From Gammaproteobacteria bacterium (GTDB taxonomy: Bacteria; Pseudomonadota; Gammaproteobacteria; Steroidobacterales; Woeseiaceae): 55,092 nt of DNA. Positions within the stretch are counted from its first letter, which is position 1. Each line of letters opens with the position of its first letter. Of the stretch, positions 17,768 to 26,095 are shown piece by piece. The stretch is taken from NCBI GenBank assembly GCA_030429005.1, contig JAUIDP010000014.1:1-55092 (forward strand), in the 5' to 3' direction. The position numbers and the translations under genes were made by a program. The notes under the pieces are model-generated. The model saw only the letters and a program-made list of their open reading frames with translations, was not told the origin of the DNA and did not search any database.

Positions 17768-17791
17768 GAAGGAATATGCCCAGATCGAGAT

Positions 17792-17800
17792 TGCTATACT
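17792..17800 (+). promoter_or_regulatory. Extended -10 promoter, probable leaderless transcript
   Basis: TGC-TATACT forms an extended -10 element whose expected transcription start, about 7 bases on, coincides with the GTG at 17807. No Shine-Dalgarno sequence precedes that GTG, which fits leaderless translation. Confidence 0.4.
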
Positions 17801-17806
17801 CGCCCG

Positions 17807-19687
17807 GTGAGCACAGTCTGCAAGAGCGCTGAACAGGCAGCGCGGACCATCGTCGAGCGAGTCGGCAAAACTGTCGTACTGGGCCTGCCCATCGGCGTCG
17901 GCAAAGCAACGCAGATCGCAGACGCGCTGTATGCGATGGCCGAACAAGACAGCGAACTGTCGCTGACGATCTTTACCGGCCTCACACTGGAACCGCCTGC
18001 CGGCAACAGCGAACTCGAAAAGCGTTTTCTCGAACCATTGGTCGAACGGCTCTACAGCGACTGGCCGGTGCCGCGCTACTCCGAAGCCATACGTACCGGT
18101 ACACTGCCAGGCAATGTTTCGATCCGGGCATTCTACCTGCGGCCGGGCGCCTACCTGGGCAACGCCTACGTGCAGCAGCAGTATGCCAGCATCAATTACA
18201 GCCAGGTGGCCGGCGAGCTGATCCGTATGGGCGTCAACGTTATCGCCCAACTGGTCGCCGTCGATCCGGAGCAGCCTGGCCGCTACAGCCTGGGTGCAAA
18301 CCCGGAAGTCACCCTCGACCTGTTGCCCTATCTCGACGAACGCCGCGAGGCCGGACTTGCTGCACTCGTCGTTGGGCAGGTCAATCACACGATGCCCTAC
18401 ATGTACGGCGCTGCGGATGTCGCCGGGGAAACACTCGACATCGTACTGGACGATCCGGGTGCCGACTTTCCGTTGTTCGCGTTGCCGAATCGCAACGTCG
18501 CTGACGGGGACTATGCAACCGCCATGCACGTCGCCAGCCTGGTACGCGACGGTGGCACGCTGCAGGTCGGCATCGGCTCGCTCAGTGACGCCGTTGCTCA
18601 TTGCCTGATCCTGCGGCACACCGAACCCGCCCTGTTTGCCGAAGTTCTGCAGCAACTGCCGGGCGGTTCAGCGGTGCGGCGCCGGCGGCAGTTGCCCATC
18701 GAACAGGAACCCTTTAGCAAAGGCCTGTTCGCATCGACCGAGTTGCTGAGTGACGCGCTGTATTCCCTTTTCGAGACCGGCATCGTCCGTCGCCCCGCCG
18801 ACGCCGACGATCCGGCCGTGATACACGCCGGCTTTTTCGTCGGTTCCGGCGCACTGTACGAGAAACTCCGCAACTTGCCTGCGGATCAGCGCCGGCTGAT
18901 TGACATGACACGCATCTCGCAGGTCAATACGCTGTTCGGCAACGAAGCACGGAAGCGCGCACAACGGGGCGATGCCCGTTTCATCAACGAGACGATGATG
19001 GTTACGCTGCTCGGTGCCGCTGTATCCGACGCGTTGGAAGACGGCCGCGTTGTCAGCGGCGTCGGCGGCCAGTTCGATTTTGTCTCGATGGCCCAGTCAC
19101 TCAACGACGCGATGTCGATACTGATGTGTCGCGCCCGCCGGCAAAGCGGCGGCAAGGCAACGTCCAATATCCGCTGGAATTACGGCCACAATACGGTCCC
19201 GCGGCACCACCGCGACGTGTTCGTGACGGAATACGGAATCGCCGCGACCCGCGGGTGCAGTGATCGGGACACAATCGATCGTCTGCTGCACATCGCCGAT
19301 GCCGAGTTCCAGGCAGGGCTGCTCGAATCCGCCCGGTCGGCCGGCAAAGTCGAAACCGCCTATACGCTGGACAGCGACGCCGCCAGGAACACGCCGGCTG
19401 CGTTACAGTCGGTTTTCGACGCCTATCGTGCACATTTCCCGCCCTACCCGTTGGGGACGGAATTCTCGGCTGATGAACAGGCGCTGGTCGACGCACTGGG
19501 TTGGTTACAATCAAACACGGCGACAAAGGGGAGCACCGTGGCAACGATGCTGCGCGCCGTGACGGCCAGTGCCGCCGGGGACAACGCGGGCGCGTTGGCG
19601 CGCATGCGCCTGGATCGCCCGTCCGGACCCGGGGAGATGCTGTTGCAGAAGATGTTAAGTCTGGCGCTGAAGAGGACCCGTCAATGA
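17807..19687 (+). CDS. Acetyl-CoA hydrolase/CoA-transferase family protein
   Basis: The 626-residue protein belongs to the acetyl-CoA hydrolase/transferase superfamily: an N-terminal domain with PIGVGKATQIADALY, a middle with LVRDGGTLQVGIGSLSDAV, and the C-terminal motif VSGVGGQFDFVSMAQ with VTEYGIAATRG close to the end. These enzymes move or hydrolyse CoA from short acyl groups through a glutamyl-CoA intermediate. It is longer than the usual 430-500 residues, with an insertion around residues 270-340. The GTG start is the only good candidate. It overlaps a thioesterase gene by ATGA, so the pair probably works on the same acyl-CoA pool. Confidence 0.85.
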   Translation: MSTVCKSAEQAARTIVERVGKTVVLGLPIGVGKATQIADALYAMAEQDSELSLTIFTGLTLEPPAGNSELEKRFLEPLVERLYSDWPVPRYSEAIRTGTLPGNVSIRAFYLRPGAYLGNAYVQQQYASINYSQVAGELIRMGVNVIAQLVAVDPEQPGRYSLGANPEVTLDLLPYLDERREAGLAALVVGQVNHTMPYMYGAADVAGETLDIVLDDPGADFPLFALPNRNVADGDYATAMHVASLVRDGGTLQVGIGSLSDAVAHCLILRHTEPALFAEVLQQLPGGSAVRRRRQLPIEQEPFSKGLFASTELLSDALYSLFETGIVRRPADADDPAVIHAGFFVGSGALYEKLRNLPADQRRLIDMTRISQVNTLFGNEARKRAQRGDARFINETMMVTLLGAAVSDALEDGRVVSGVGGQFDFVSMAQSLNDAMSILMCRARRQSGGKATSNIRWNYGHNTVPRHHRDVFVTEYGIAATRGCSDRDTIDRLLHIADAEFQAGLLESARSAGKVETAYTLDSDAARNTPAALQSVFDAYRAHFPPYPLGTEFSADEQALVDALGWLQSNTATKGSTVATMLRAVTASAAGDNAGALARMRLDRPSGPGEMLLQKMLSLALKRTRQ

Positions 19688-20160
19688 ATATTGCAGGCAA
19701 GACACCGTCGGAGTCGGCGATCGAACAAAACGTCTACAAGGTGTTTCCGAACGACCTGAATTCCAAGTACACCGTGTTCGGCGGGCTCGTGATGGGCCTT
19801 TGCGATCGCACGGCATTGATTGTCGCGGAACGGCACAGCGGCAGCGCATGTGTCACGGCAGCCGTCGACAGCCTGAATTTCGTCGCGCCTGCTCGCTCGG
19901 GAGAGACACTTGTCATCAAGGCCTCCGTGAATCGCGCCTGGAACAGCTCCATGGAACTGGGCGTGCGTGTGCTGGCAGAAAACACCCACAGCGGCGAGTC
20001 GCGCCACGTCGTGTCGGCCTATTTCACCTTCGTTGCACTCGGTGAAAACGGCAAGCCGATCACCGTACCGGCAGTCGTTCCGAAAACGCGCGAAGAAAAA
20101 CGCCGGTTCAAGGAAGCGGACCGCCGCCGCAAGCAACGCCTGAAGAACCGCAAGCAATAA
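19684..20160 (+). CDS. Hotdog-fold acyl-CoA thioesterase
   Basis: The 158-residue protein has the acyl-CoA thioesterase II/YciA pattern: FPNDLNSKYTVFGGLVMGLC (Asn and the following VFGG turn of the active site), then VDSLNFVAPARSGETLVIKA and HVVSAYFTFVAL. It hydrolyses acyl-CoA to free acid and CoA. The C-terminus is a basic tail (RRFKEADRRRKQRLKNRKQ), which is longer than typical and could bind nucleic acid or membrane. The ATG overlaps the preceding stop codon, which fixes the start. Chain-length preference cannot be read. Confidence 0.88.
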   Translation: MNIAGKTPSESAIEQNVYKVFPNDLNSKYTVFGGLVMGLCDRTALIVAERHSGSACVTAAVDSLNFVAPARSGETLVIKASVNRAWNSSMELGVRVLAENTHSGESRHVVSAYFTFVALGENGKPITVPAVVPKTREEKRRFKEADRRRKQRLKNRKQ

Positions 20161-20173
20161 CGGCAACGGTCAC

Positions 20174-20773
20174 TTACTTCGTTGGCAGCGTGTACCGGAT
20201 GTTGTCTTTCGAGACTCTCAGTAACTTGCGCTTTTGCATCTCGTCGACCAGCGCCTGGCGTTCGGTATCGGACAGCTTGTCAGACACAAGGTTGCCGATC
20301 GTATTCTTCAGCGTCTGCACCTTGCGCGGGCGGGACTGGCCACGATTGATCAGGTTGTTGACGATCGCGTCGATCATGTCGTCTTTCGCCGTTTTCTTGG
20401 GAATTCGCAGAACCGGGATCTCGGCGAGGTCCTTCACGCGGCGCACATTGACTTTGCGGCGCTTCAGGTGCCGCACCAGCGGGTCGAAGCCCTTGTCCTT
20501 GCTGACGATGTGGTACGCGCCATCGGGGTCCGCGGACACCAGTGCACCAACGTAGTAGGCAACGTGGAAGTCCAGGGCGTTCGGTCCGTTGCCGTCGATC
20601 TCGATATATTCCGCACGTTCGCCCAGCTTCTGCATCGCCGTTACGACATTGCGCGGCAGCCGGACCTGGCTGGCGCCGATAAATACGAGGACTTTGAAGG
20701 GCTGAGTCTCGAGCAGGCTCAGGTTTTTTGGCTGGACATTTTCGAAATCGATCAGGACGTAGTTGGTGGGCAC
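20174..20773 (-). CDS. NYN/PIN-like domain nuclease
   Basis: The 199-residue protein opens with YVLIDFENVQP, the N-terminal acidic strand of NYN (PIN-like) domains, followed by DGNGPNALDFHVAYYVG and IVSKDKGFDPLVRHLK, which together give the conserved acidic cluster that binds a metal in RNA-cleaving enzymes. The last 70 residues form a helical extension similar to a winged-helix or OST-HTH-like module. It is likely a cytoplasmic ribonuclease or RNA-binding protein. The gene is convergent with the thioesterase gene and divergent from the DUF1295 gene. Confidence 0.8.
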   Translation of the reverse strand: MPTNYVLIDFENVQPKNLSLLETQPFKVLVFIGASQVRLPRNVVTAMQKLGERAEYIEIDGNGPNALDFHVAYYVGALVSADPDGAYHIVSKDKGFDPLVRHLKRRKVNVRRVKDLAEIPVLRIPKKTAKDDMIDAIVNNLINRGQSRPRKVQTLKNTIGNLVSDKLSDTERQALVDEMQKRKLLRVSKDNIRYTLPTK

Positions 20774-20897
20774 TCTTGCCTCCGTGCGAATTGCCTTGGG
20801 TAAACCGGTATTCTACTGCCCATTGCCACAACGATACATTCTGAAACACCTGCCAGGCGGTGAAGCAGCTATTCTTGCCGCAATGGGAGAATCTGAA

Positions 20898-21776
20898 ATG
20901 GCAGAACGCAGCAACGCAAACATTTTCGGCGCATTGCTGATCGCACTCGCCGCCGGCGCATTACTGTCCTGGGCCGGCAGCGACGGTGGCGCCCGCATTG
21001 GCGCTCTGCCGGTATTCGCGGTCTGTGGCGCGCTCGCTTTCGCCATCAACTGGCTTGTATTTGTGCCGTCGGCACTCGCAAAGACCGAGCATTACTATGA
21101 CCTGACAGGCGGCCTCACCTATATCACGGTCACGATCGTCGCCGTCTGTTTTGCCGACACGCTGGACCTGCGCGCCGCACTGGTCGCCGCCATGGTGATC
21201 CTCTGGGCATTGCGGCTGTCGACATTCCTGTTCCTGCGTATTTCGAAGAGCGGTAAGGACGACCGCTTCGATACGATCAAGAATCGCCCGCTCCGGTTCC
21301 TGCTGGCCTGGACGCTGCAGGGATTGTGGGTCCTGGTAACCGCAGGCGCCGGACTGGCCGTCATCACCGGTGGCGCGCACGAGCCGCTGGGCGCGGTCGG
21401 CATTGCCGGCATCGCCACCTGGGTCATCGGCATGCTGATCGAGAGCATCGCAGACCGGCAGAAATCGAAATTCCGGGCCGATCCTGACAATGCCGGCCGT
21501 TTTATCGACACGGGCTTGTGGTCGTGGTCGCGCCACCCGAACTATTTTGGCGAAATCGTATTGTGGACAGGTATGGCCATTCTCGCCTGGCCGGTGTTGC
21601 ATGGCTGGCAACTGGCGACGCTCGTTTCCCCGTTTTTCGTCGCGTTTTTGCTGATCCGGGTCAGTGGCATCCCGATGCTCGAGGCAAAAGCTGACGAGCG
21701 CTGGGGCGGACTGCCGGAATACGAAGCGTACAAACGGAACACGCCGGTACTGGTGCCAAAGCCGCGTTCGTTGTAA
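20898..21776 (+). CDS. DUF1295 / steroid-reductase-like membrane protein
   Basis: A membrane protein of 292 residues with about seven helices, in the DUF1295 family related to 3-oxo-5-alpha-steroid 4-dehydrogenases and isoprenylcysteine methyltransferases. The C-terminal signature WSWSRHPNYFGEIVLW, followed by GIPMLEAKADERWG and YEAYKRNTPVLVP, is diagnostic and usually forms the NADPH or SAM binding site. I start at ATG 20898, with GGGAG eight bases upstream; an in-frame ATG five codons earlier has no such site. The substrate is unknown. Confidence 0.86.
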   Translation: MAERSNANIFGALLIALAAGALLSWAGSDGGARIGALPVFAVCGALAFAINWLVFVPSALAKTEHYYDLTGGLTYITVTIVAVCFADTLDLRAALVAAMVILWALRLSTFLFLRISKSGKDDRFDTIKNRPLRFLLAWTLQGLWVLVTAGAGLAVITGGAHEPLGAVGIAGIATWVIGMLIESIADRQKSKFRADPDNAGRFIDTGLWSWSRHPNYFGEIVLWTGMAILAWPVLHGWQLATLVSPFFVAFLLIRVSGIPMLEAKADERWGGLPEYEAYKRNTPVLVPKPRSL

Positions 21777-21789
21777 ACAGGTGCGCGTG

Positions 21790-23355
21790 ATGAGGTATTC
21801 CAGAGCTGAAAAACTTCGGACAGCGCAGTCCTGCACGCTGCGTTACCTGGTGGTACTCGTTGCGGCGATAGCGATATCGGGCTGCAGCCCGTTGCACGTG
21901 GTCAACGGCCTGAGCCCTTCGAGCCATTACCAGCTGACGTCGGACATTGCCTACGGCGATCTCGATCGCCAGACGCTCGACGTTTATGCACCGGTGGGCG
22001 CCGACGGGTCATCGCCGCTGCTCGTCTACTTCTACGGCGGCGGCTGGCGCAAGGGTGACAAGAGTCATTTCGAGTTTGTCGCGTCGTCGCTGACCCGCGC
22101 CGGCTACGTCGTCGTCATCGCCGACTACCGGCGCTTCCCCGACGTTGTGTTCCCGGCATTCATCGAAGATGGCGCTATGGCCGTAGCCTGGGCGATGAAG
22201 AATGCCGACGACTATGGCGCCGATACGAGCAAGTTATTCCTTATGGGCCACTCGGCGGGCGCCCACACAGCCGCCCTGCTCAGCCTGGACTCCTACTACC
22301 TGGCGAAGCATGGCATCGACACACGCGACATCGATGGCCTGGTTGGCTTGTCCGGCCCGTACGACTTCCTGCCCATTACCGAAAGCTACCTGCCCGAGCT
22401 GTTCCCGGAAGACACGCATTTTGCCAGCCAGCCGGTGAATTTCGTTTCGGCGGACTCGCCGCCGACGTTGCTGATTCACGGCACGGACGACGACCTGGTC
22501 GTGCCGGCAAACAGCGAAAGCCTCGCCGGGAAACTGGCCGCCGCCGGCGTCGACGTGACATTGAAACTCTATGCCGGTGCCGGACACGCATTGACCGTCG
22601 TTTCGCTGGCTCCACCGCTTGACTTTACGACACAGGCCGTCGAGGACACGCGCATATTCCTCGATGCACACAGCCGGCCGACAACGCCGCTCGACATTGC
22701 CGTTTTTGGCGCCACCGGAGAGGTCGGCAGCCATATCGTGCAGGAGGCTCTCAATCGTGGTCACAGGGTCACCGCCGTGTCGCGCGACCCGGCACAGGTC
22801 GAGCTCCGGCACGAGCGGCTGACCGTCGTCGAAGGTGACCTGCTCGATCCGGCACGCGTGTCCGAGATCGTCGCCCGGCAGGATGTCGTCGTCCTGTCCG
22901 TGCGTGGTGTGATCGGGGACTCCGGTGAACCGGACAGCGCTTTGCAATTTATCGCGGCGGAATCGCTGGTCGACGTCCTGTCGAGGCAGGGCGACGGTGC
23001 CGCGCGACTGCTGCATGTCGGCGGCGCCGGGTCCCTCGAAGTCGAGCCGGGCGTCATGTACGCGGAAAAGCTGCCGACGATTGCCCTGCCCAGGGGCCTC
23101 GAGATCGAAATTCTTGGCCAGATCCTGGCCCTCGAGTTCTATCAAAAGGTGGACGACGTCGACTGGACCTACGTGACGCCGCCGAGGAACCTGACCAACG
23201 GACCGAGGACCGGAACTTACCGTGTCGGTGGCAACGAGGCGCTCGAGGATGACCGGGGCCGGATGCGCGTTTCCCGGGCGGACTTCGCCGCCGCACTGGT
23301 CGACGAAGCAGAGCAAGGGCTGCATTCCCGCAGCCAGATCTCCATCGCCTATTGA
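21790..23355 (+). CDS. Lipoprotein fusion: alpha/beta hydrolase and NAD(P)-binding domain
   Basis: This 521-residue protein fuses two families. Residues 1-32 are a signal peptide with lipobox AISGC (Cys32). Residues 60-290 are a BD-FAE/carboxylesterase-type hydrolase: FYGGGWRKGD oxyanion region, nucleophile GHSAGAHTA (Ser about 155), an HGTDDDLVVP acid site and the GAGHAL histidine. Residues 300-521 are an atypical SDR/NmrA-like Rossmann domain starting DIAVFGATGEVGSHIVQEAL, with EGDLLDP and VTPPRNLTNGPRTGTYRVGG, similar to NAD(P)H-binding proteins of the YwnB type. A Rossmann domain on an exported lipoprotein is odd, as NAD(P) is scarce outside the cytoplasm. Two once-separate genes may have been joined. 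Confidence 0.82.
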   Translation: MRYSRAEKLRTAQSCTLRYLVVLVAAIAISGCSPLHVVNGLSPSSHYQLTSDIAYGDLDRQTLDVYAPVGADGSSPLLVYFYGGGWRKGDKSHFEFVASSLTRAGYVVVIADYRRFPDVVFPAFIEDGAMAVAWAMKNADDYGADTSKLFLMGHSAGAHTAALLSLDSYYLAKHGIDTRDIDGLVGLSGPYDFLPITESYLPELFPEDTHFASQPVNFVSADSPPTLLIHGTDDDLVVPANSESLAGKLAAAGVDVTLKLYAGAGHALTVVSLAPPLDFTTQAVEDTRIFLDAHSRPTTPLDIAVFGATGEVGSHIVQEALNRGHRVTAVSRDPAQVELRHERLTVVEGDLLDPARVSEIVARQDVVVLSVRGVIGDSGEPDSALQFIAAESLVDVLSRQGDGAARLLHVGGAGSLEVEPGVMYAEKLPTIALPRGLEIEILGQILALEFYQKVDDVDWTYVTPPRNLTNGPRTGTYRVGGNEALEDDRGRMRVSRADFAAALVDEAEQGLHSRSQISIAY

Positions 23356-23372
23356 GCTGAGCCTGTCGGATG

Positions 23373-23405
23373 GTTCCCGGGGCAGTTTTTTTTGCAGCCG
23401 GGAAC
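23373..23405 (+). terminator. Hairpin with T-run in the loop, possible terminator
   Basis: An 8-bp stem (23373-23380 with 23398-23405) encloses a loop containing eight T. It follows the hydrolase stop by 17 bases. The T-run lies in the loop and not after the stem, so it is not a standard terminator on either strand. Confidence 0.3.
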
Positions 23406-23432
23406 TTGCGCCGATTCTGTTGTTCCTAGTAA

Positions 23433-23447
23433 TGTAATAGTGTAACA
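23433..23447. promoter_or_regulatory. Zur-like box
   Basis: TGTAATAGTGTAACA agrees at 12 of 15 positions with the gammaproteobacterial Zur consensus as I recall it (TGTTATAwTATAACA). It lies 18 bases before the first gene of a zinc-receptor locus, where repression by Zn-Zur would be expected. Confidence 0.55.
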
Positions 23448-23465
23448 AATTGCAGTTTCCACCCG

Positions 23466-23777
23466 ATGACCAAAGCAACCCCGACATCCCCGGCTGACAG
23501 CAACAGGCATCGCTCGACAGCGATCCTGGGTCTCGTCGCTATCGTGTTGCTACAGGTCTCGATCGCCGCGCACCAGTTCAAGCACAGCGCCGATCACGGC
23601 TTCAATGTCTGCCACGCCTGTACTGCGTATAACCAGTTGGAAGACGTCGCACACACCCATGCGGCCCCAGCCGATTTCGGTGTTGCCATACAGGCCACCC
23701 CGATCAGCAGCGTCAGACTGGCGGCACCAGCCGACGACGCTGCGCCCTACCAGCCACGAGCCCCACCGAACACCTGA
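23466..23777 (+). CDS. Small His/Cys protein of the zinc receptor locus
   Basis: This 103-residue protein has one N-terminal membrane helix (STAILGLVAIVLLQVSIAA, about 18-36) followed by HQFKHSADHGFNVCHACTAY, a His/Cys cluster, and HTHAAPADF. The layout is that of small DUF2946-like proteins found beside TonB receptors for metals. It would sit in the inner membrane with the cluster in the periplasm and could bind or hand over zinc; this is inferred. A Zur-like box lies just upstream and the receptor gene follows 86 bases later. Confidence 0.6.
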   Translation: MTKATPTSPADSNRHRSTAILGLVAIVLLQVSIAAHQFKHSADHGFNVCHACTAYNQLEDVAHTHAAPADFGVAIQATPISSVRLAAPADDAAPYQPRAPPNT

Positions 23778-23863
23778 TCTGTTCAGCCTGACCGCGGTGA
23801 ATGGCCGCGAAAACTGCCGGACCGGATTGCCGGCGAAGCACAATGAATAGATTGGAGGATCTC

Positions 23864-26041
23864 GTGAATACGATGGATCTGATGTACACCCCCCCGCAGC
23901 GCCGCGTGGCGGCTTGCGTGGCGACTGCCTGCCTGGGATTGGGCCTCGGCAGCAGTGCGGGAATAGCCGTTGCTGCAGAGAACGGCGAAGAATATAACGA
24001 ACATACGATCGACGAAGTCGTGGTTACCGGCGTGCCGCTGGAACGTACCGTCAAGGAACTGGCACAACCCACGGAAATCGTCGGTGGCGAAGACCTGACG
24101 AAGAAGCAGGCAGCGAGCCTCGGGGAGACGCTGTCACACGAACTGGGCGTCAGCTCGACCTATTTCGGACCGGTTGCATCACGCCCGGTTATCCGCGGCC
24201 AATCGGGCGAGAGGATCCGGGTACTGTCCAATGGACTGGACTCGATGGACGCGTCGGCGCTGAGCGAGGACCACGCGACCAGCGTAGACGGTATTCTCGC
24301 GGAACGCGTTGAGATCATTCGCGGGCCTGCAACGTTGTTATACGGCAGTGGCGCCGCCGGCGGCCTGGTCAACGTCGTCGACAACCGTATCATCGAAGAA
24401 AGCCTCGCCGAACCGATCGAGGGTTTCGTGACGCTGGGTACAGATTCCGCGACCGGCAAGGAAGCACTGGCCGGTGAGGTCGCCTTCGGCACAGACCGTA
24501 TCGGCTTGCACCTCGACTACTTCAGCCGCGACACGGACGATGTCGAGATTCCGGGCTACGCCGAGTCCGCAGCCCTGCGGGCGATGGAAGAGGACGACCA
24601 TGACCACGACGATGGCGATGGTGACGGCGACGATCACGACGAAGACCACGAGCATGAGGAAGAAGAGGCCTACGGCAAGATCGAGAACACGGCCAGCGAA
24701 ACCAAAGGCGGTGCTGCCGCGGTCACGTTCGTTGGCGACAACGGCTTTTTCGGCGTTGCGTACAGCGAGTATGACAGTGTCTACGGAGTCCCGGGCCACC
24801 ATCATCATCACGAAGAAGAGGAAGGCGATGGTGACGGCGACGAGATGCACGACGAGGAAGAGGAAGAAAACGTCAACATCGACCTCGAGCAGAGCCGCAT
24901 TGATGTTCGCGGCGAATATCGCTTCGCCGCTGCCGGCAAATTGCGCATGAAATATGCGCGCAACGACTACGAACACGTCGAACTTGAAGGCGGTGACATC
25001 GGTACGATCTTCGAAACGACCGGCACGGACATGCGCGTGGAGTATGAGCATCCTGCATTCGGCGATGTCGAAGGCGCCTTCGGATTCCAGTACAAGGATA
25101 TCGAATTCGACGCTATCGGCGACGAAGCCTTCGTACCGCCATCGGACACGACGCAGACCAGCCTGTTCGTCTTCGAGGACTGGCAGCTTAACGACCGCTG
25201 GAACCTGCAGGGCAGTGCACGTTTCGAGCAGCAATCCATTGATGCGCCGGACCTGCCCAAGTACGACGATGACGCATTCGGCGTTTCCGTGGGTTTTGTT
25301 CGTGCCATTGGCAACGACTACTCGCTCGCGCTGAATCTTTCCCGCACCGAAAGACACCCGAACTCGACGGAACTCTTTGCCGACGGCGCGCACATTGCCG
25401 CGCAGCGCATTGAACGCGGCTCGGTCACCCAGGGCAACGGCATGCTGGACAAGGAAACCTCGTCCAACGTGGACCTGACCCTGCGTGGCGAATCGGACCG
25501 CGTGGAATGGTCGGTCACCGGGTTCCTCAACGACATCGACGACTATGTCCTGCTCGCGCCGTCCGACGTGTTTGAAGACGAGTTGCAGGTGTTCAACTAC
25601 ACCCAAACCGATGCGCGCCTGTACGGCTTCGAAGCGGAAGCGCGCATCGAGCTGTTTGAAAACTCAAACGGTCACCTGCATACGCGCCTGTTCACAGACT
25701 ACGTTCGTGGCAAGGAACAGAATGGTGGCGGCAACCTGCCCCGTATCACGCCGCTGCGCTACGGCATCGGATTGCACTATACCTATGGCGGTTTCGGCGC
25801 GGCGGTCGACGCGATGTTCAGCAGCGAGCAGGACGACATTGCAGAGAATGAACTGCCGACGGATTCGTACACGCTGCTGAGTGCGGAGCTGTCCTACATG
25901 CTGGATGGGCCGCAGATGTTCGTGTTCCTGCGCGGCACCAACCTGACCGACGAGGATGCCCGCCAGCATACATCGCCGCTGAAAGATATCGCACCGCTGC
26001 CAGGCCGCTCGCTGCAACTCGGCCTGCGCTACGACTTCTAG
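23864..26041 (+). CDS. znuD: ZnuD-like TonB-dependent zinc receptor
   Basis: An outer-membrane gated channel that takes up zinc with TonB energy. The signal peptide is followed by a TonB-box-like TIDEVVVTGVP and a plug domain (ASRPVIRGQSGERIRVLSNG, VEIIRGPATLLYGSGAAGGL). The barrel ends RSLQLGLRYDF. Two extracellular loops are very rich in His, Asp and Glu, at about residues 242-269 and 311-335, the second with a run of five His. This is the hallmark of ZnuD-type receptors. I choose the GTG at 23864, five bases after GGAGG, giving 725 residues; ATG 23843 or 23873 remain possible. The Zur-like box and His/Cys companion upstream support zinc as substrate. Confidence 0.9.
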   Translation: MNTMDLMYTPPQRRVAACVATACLGLGLGSSAGIAVAAENGEEYNEHTIDEVVVTGVPLERTVKELAQPTEIVGGEDLTKKQAASLGETLSHELGVSSTYFGPVASRPVIRGQSGERIRVLSNGLDSMDASALSEDHATSVDGILAERVEIIRGPATLLYGSGAAGGLVNVVDNRIIEESLAEPIEGFVTLGTDSATGKEALAGEVAFGTDRIGLHLDYFSRDTDDVEIPGYAESAALRAMEEDDHDHDDGDGDGDDHDEDHEHEEEEAYGKIENTASETKGGAAAVTFVGDNGFFGVAYSEYDSVYGVPGHHHHHEEEEGDGDGDEMHDEEEEENVNIDLEQSRIDVRGEYRFAAAGKLRMKYARNDYEHVELEGGDIGTIFETTGTDMRVEYEHPAFGDVEGAFGFQYKDIEFDAIGDEAFVPPSDTTQTSLFVFEDWQLNDRWNLQGSARFEQQSIDAPDLPKYDDDAFGVSVGFVRAIGNDYSLALNLSRTERHPNSTELFADGAHIAAQRIERGSVTQGNGMLDKETSSNVDLTLRGESDRVEWSVTGFLNDIDDYVLLAPSDVFEDELQVFNYTQTDARLYGFEAEARIELFENSNGHLHTRLFTDYVRGKEQNGGGNLPRITPLRYGIGLHYTYGGFGAAVDAMFSSEQDDIAENELPTDSYTLLSAELSYMLDGPQMFVFLRGTNLTDEDARQHTSPLKDIAPLPGRSLQLGLRYDF

Positions 26042-26050
26042 GCAACAATA

Positions 26051-26095
26051 AAGGGGTCAGGGCCGCGGCTCTGACCCCTTTTTCTTTTGTTTTTT
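26051..26095 (+). terminator. Terminator after the zinc receptor gene
   Basis: A 10-bp stem AAGGGGTCAG / CTGACCCCTT (26051-26060 with 26071-26080) is followed by a T-rich tract to 26095. It lies between the convergent receptor and photolyase genes. The GGGGTCAG...CTGACCCC core recurs in the large inverted repeat at 37103-37235. Confidence 0.8.

Noticed and set aside
17776-17832. Short ATG frame before the CoA-transferase gene
   Set aside because: It has only 18 codons, no conserved pattern, and overlaps the -10 element.
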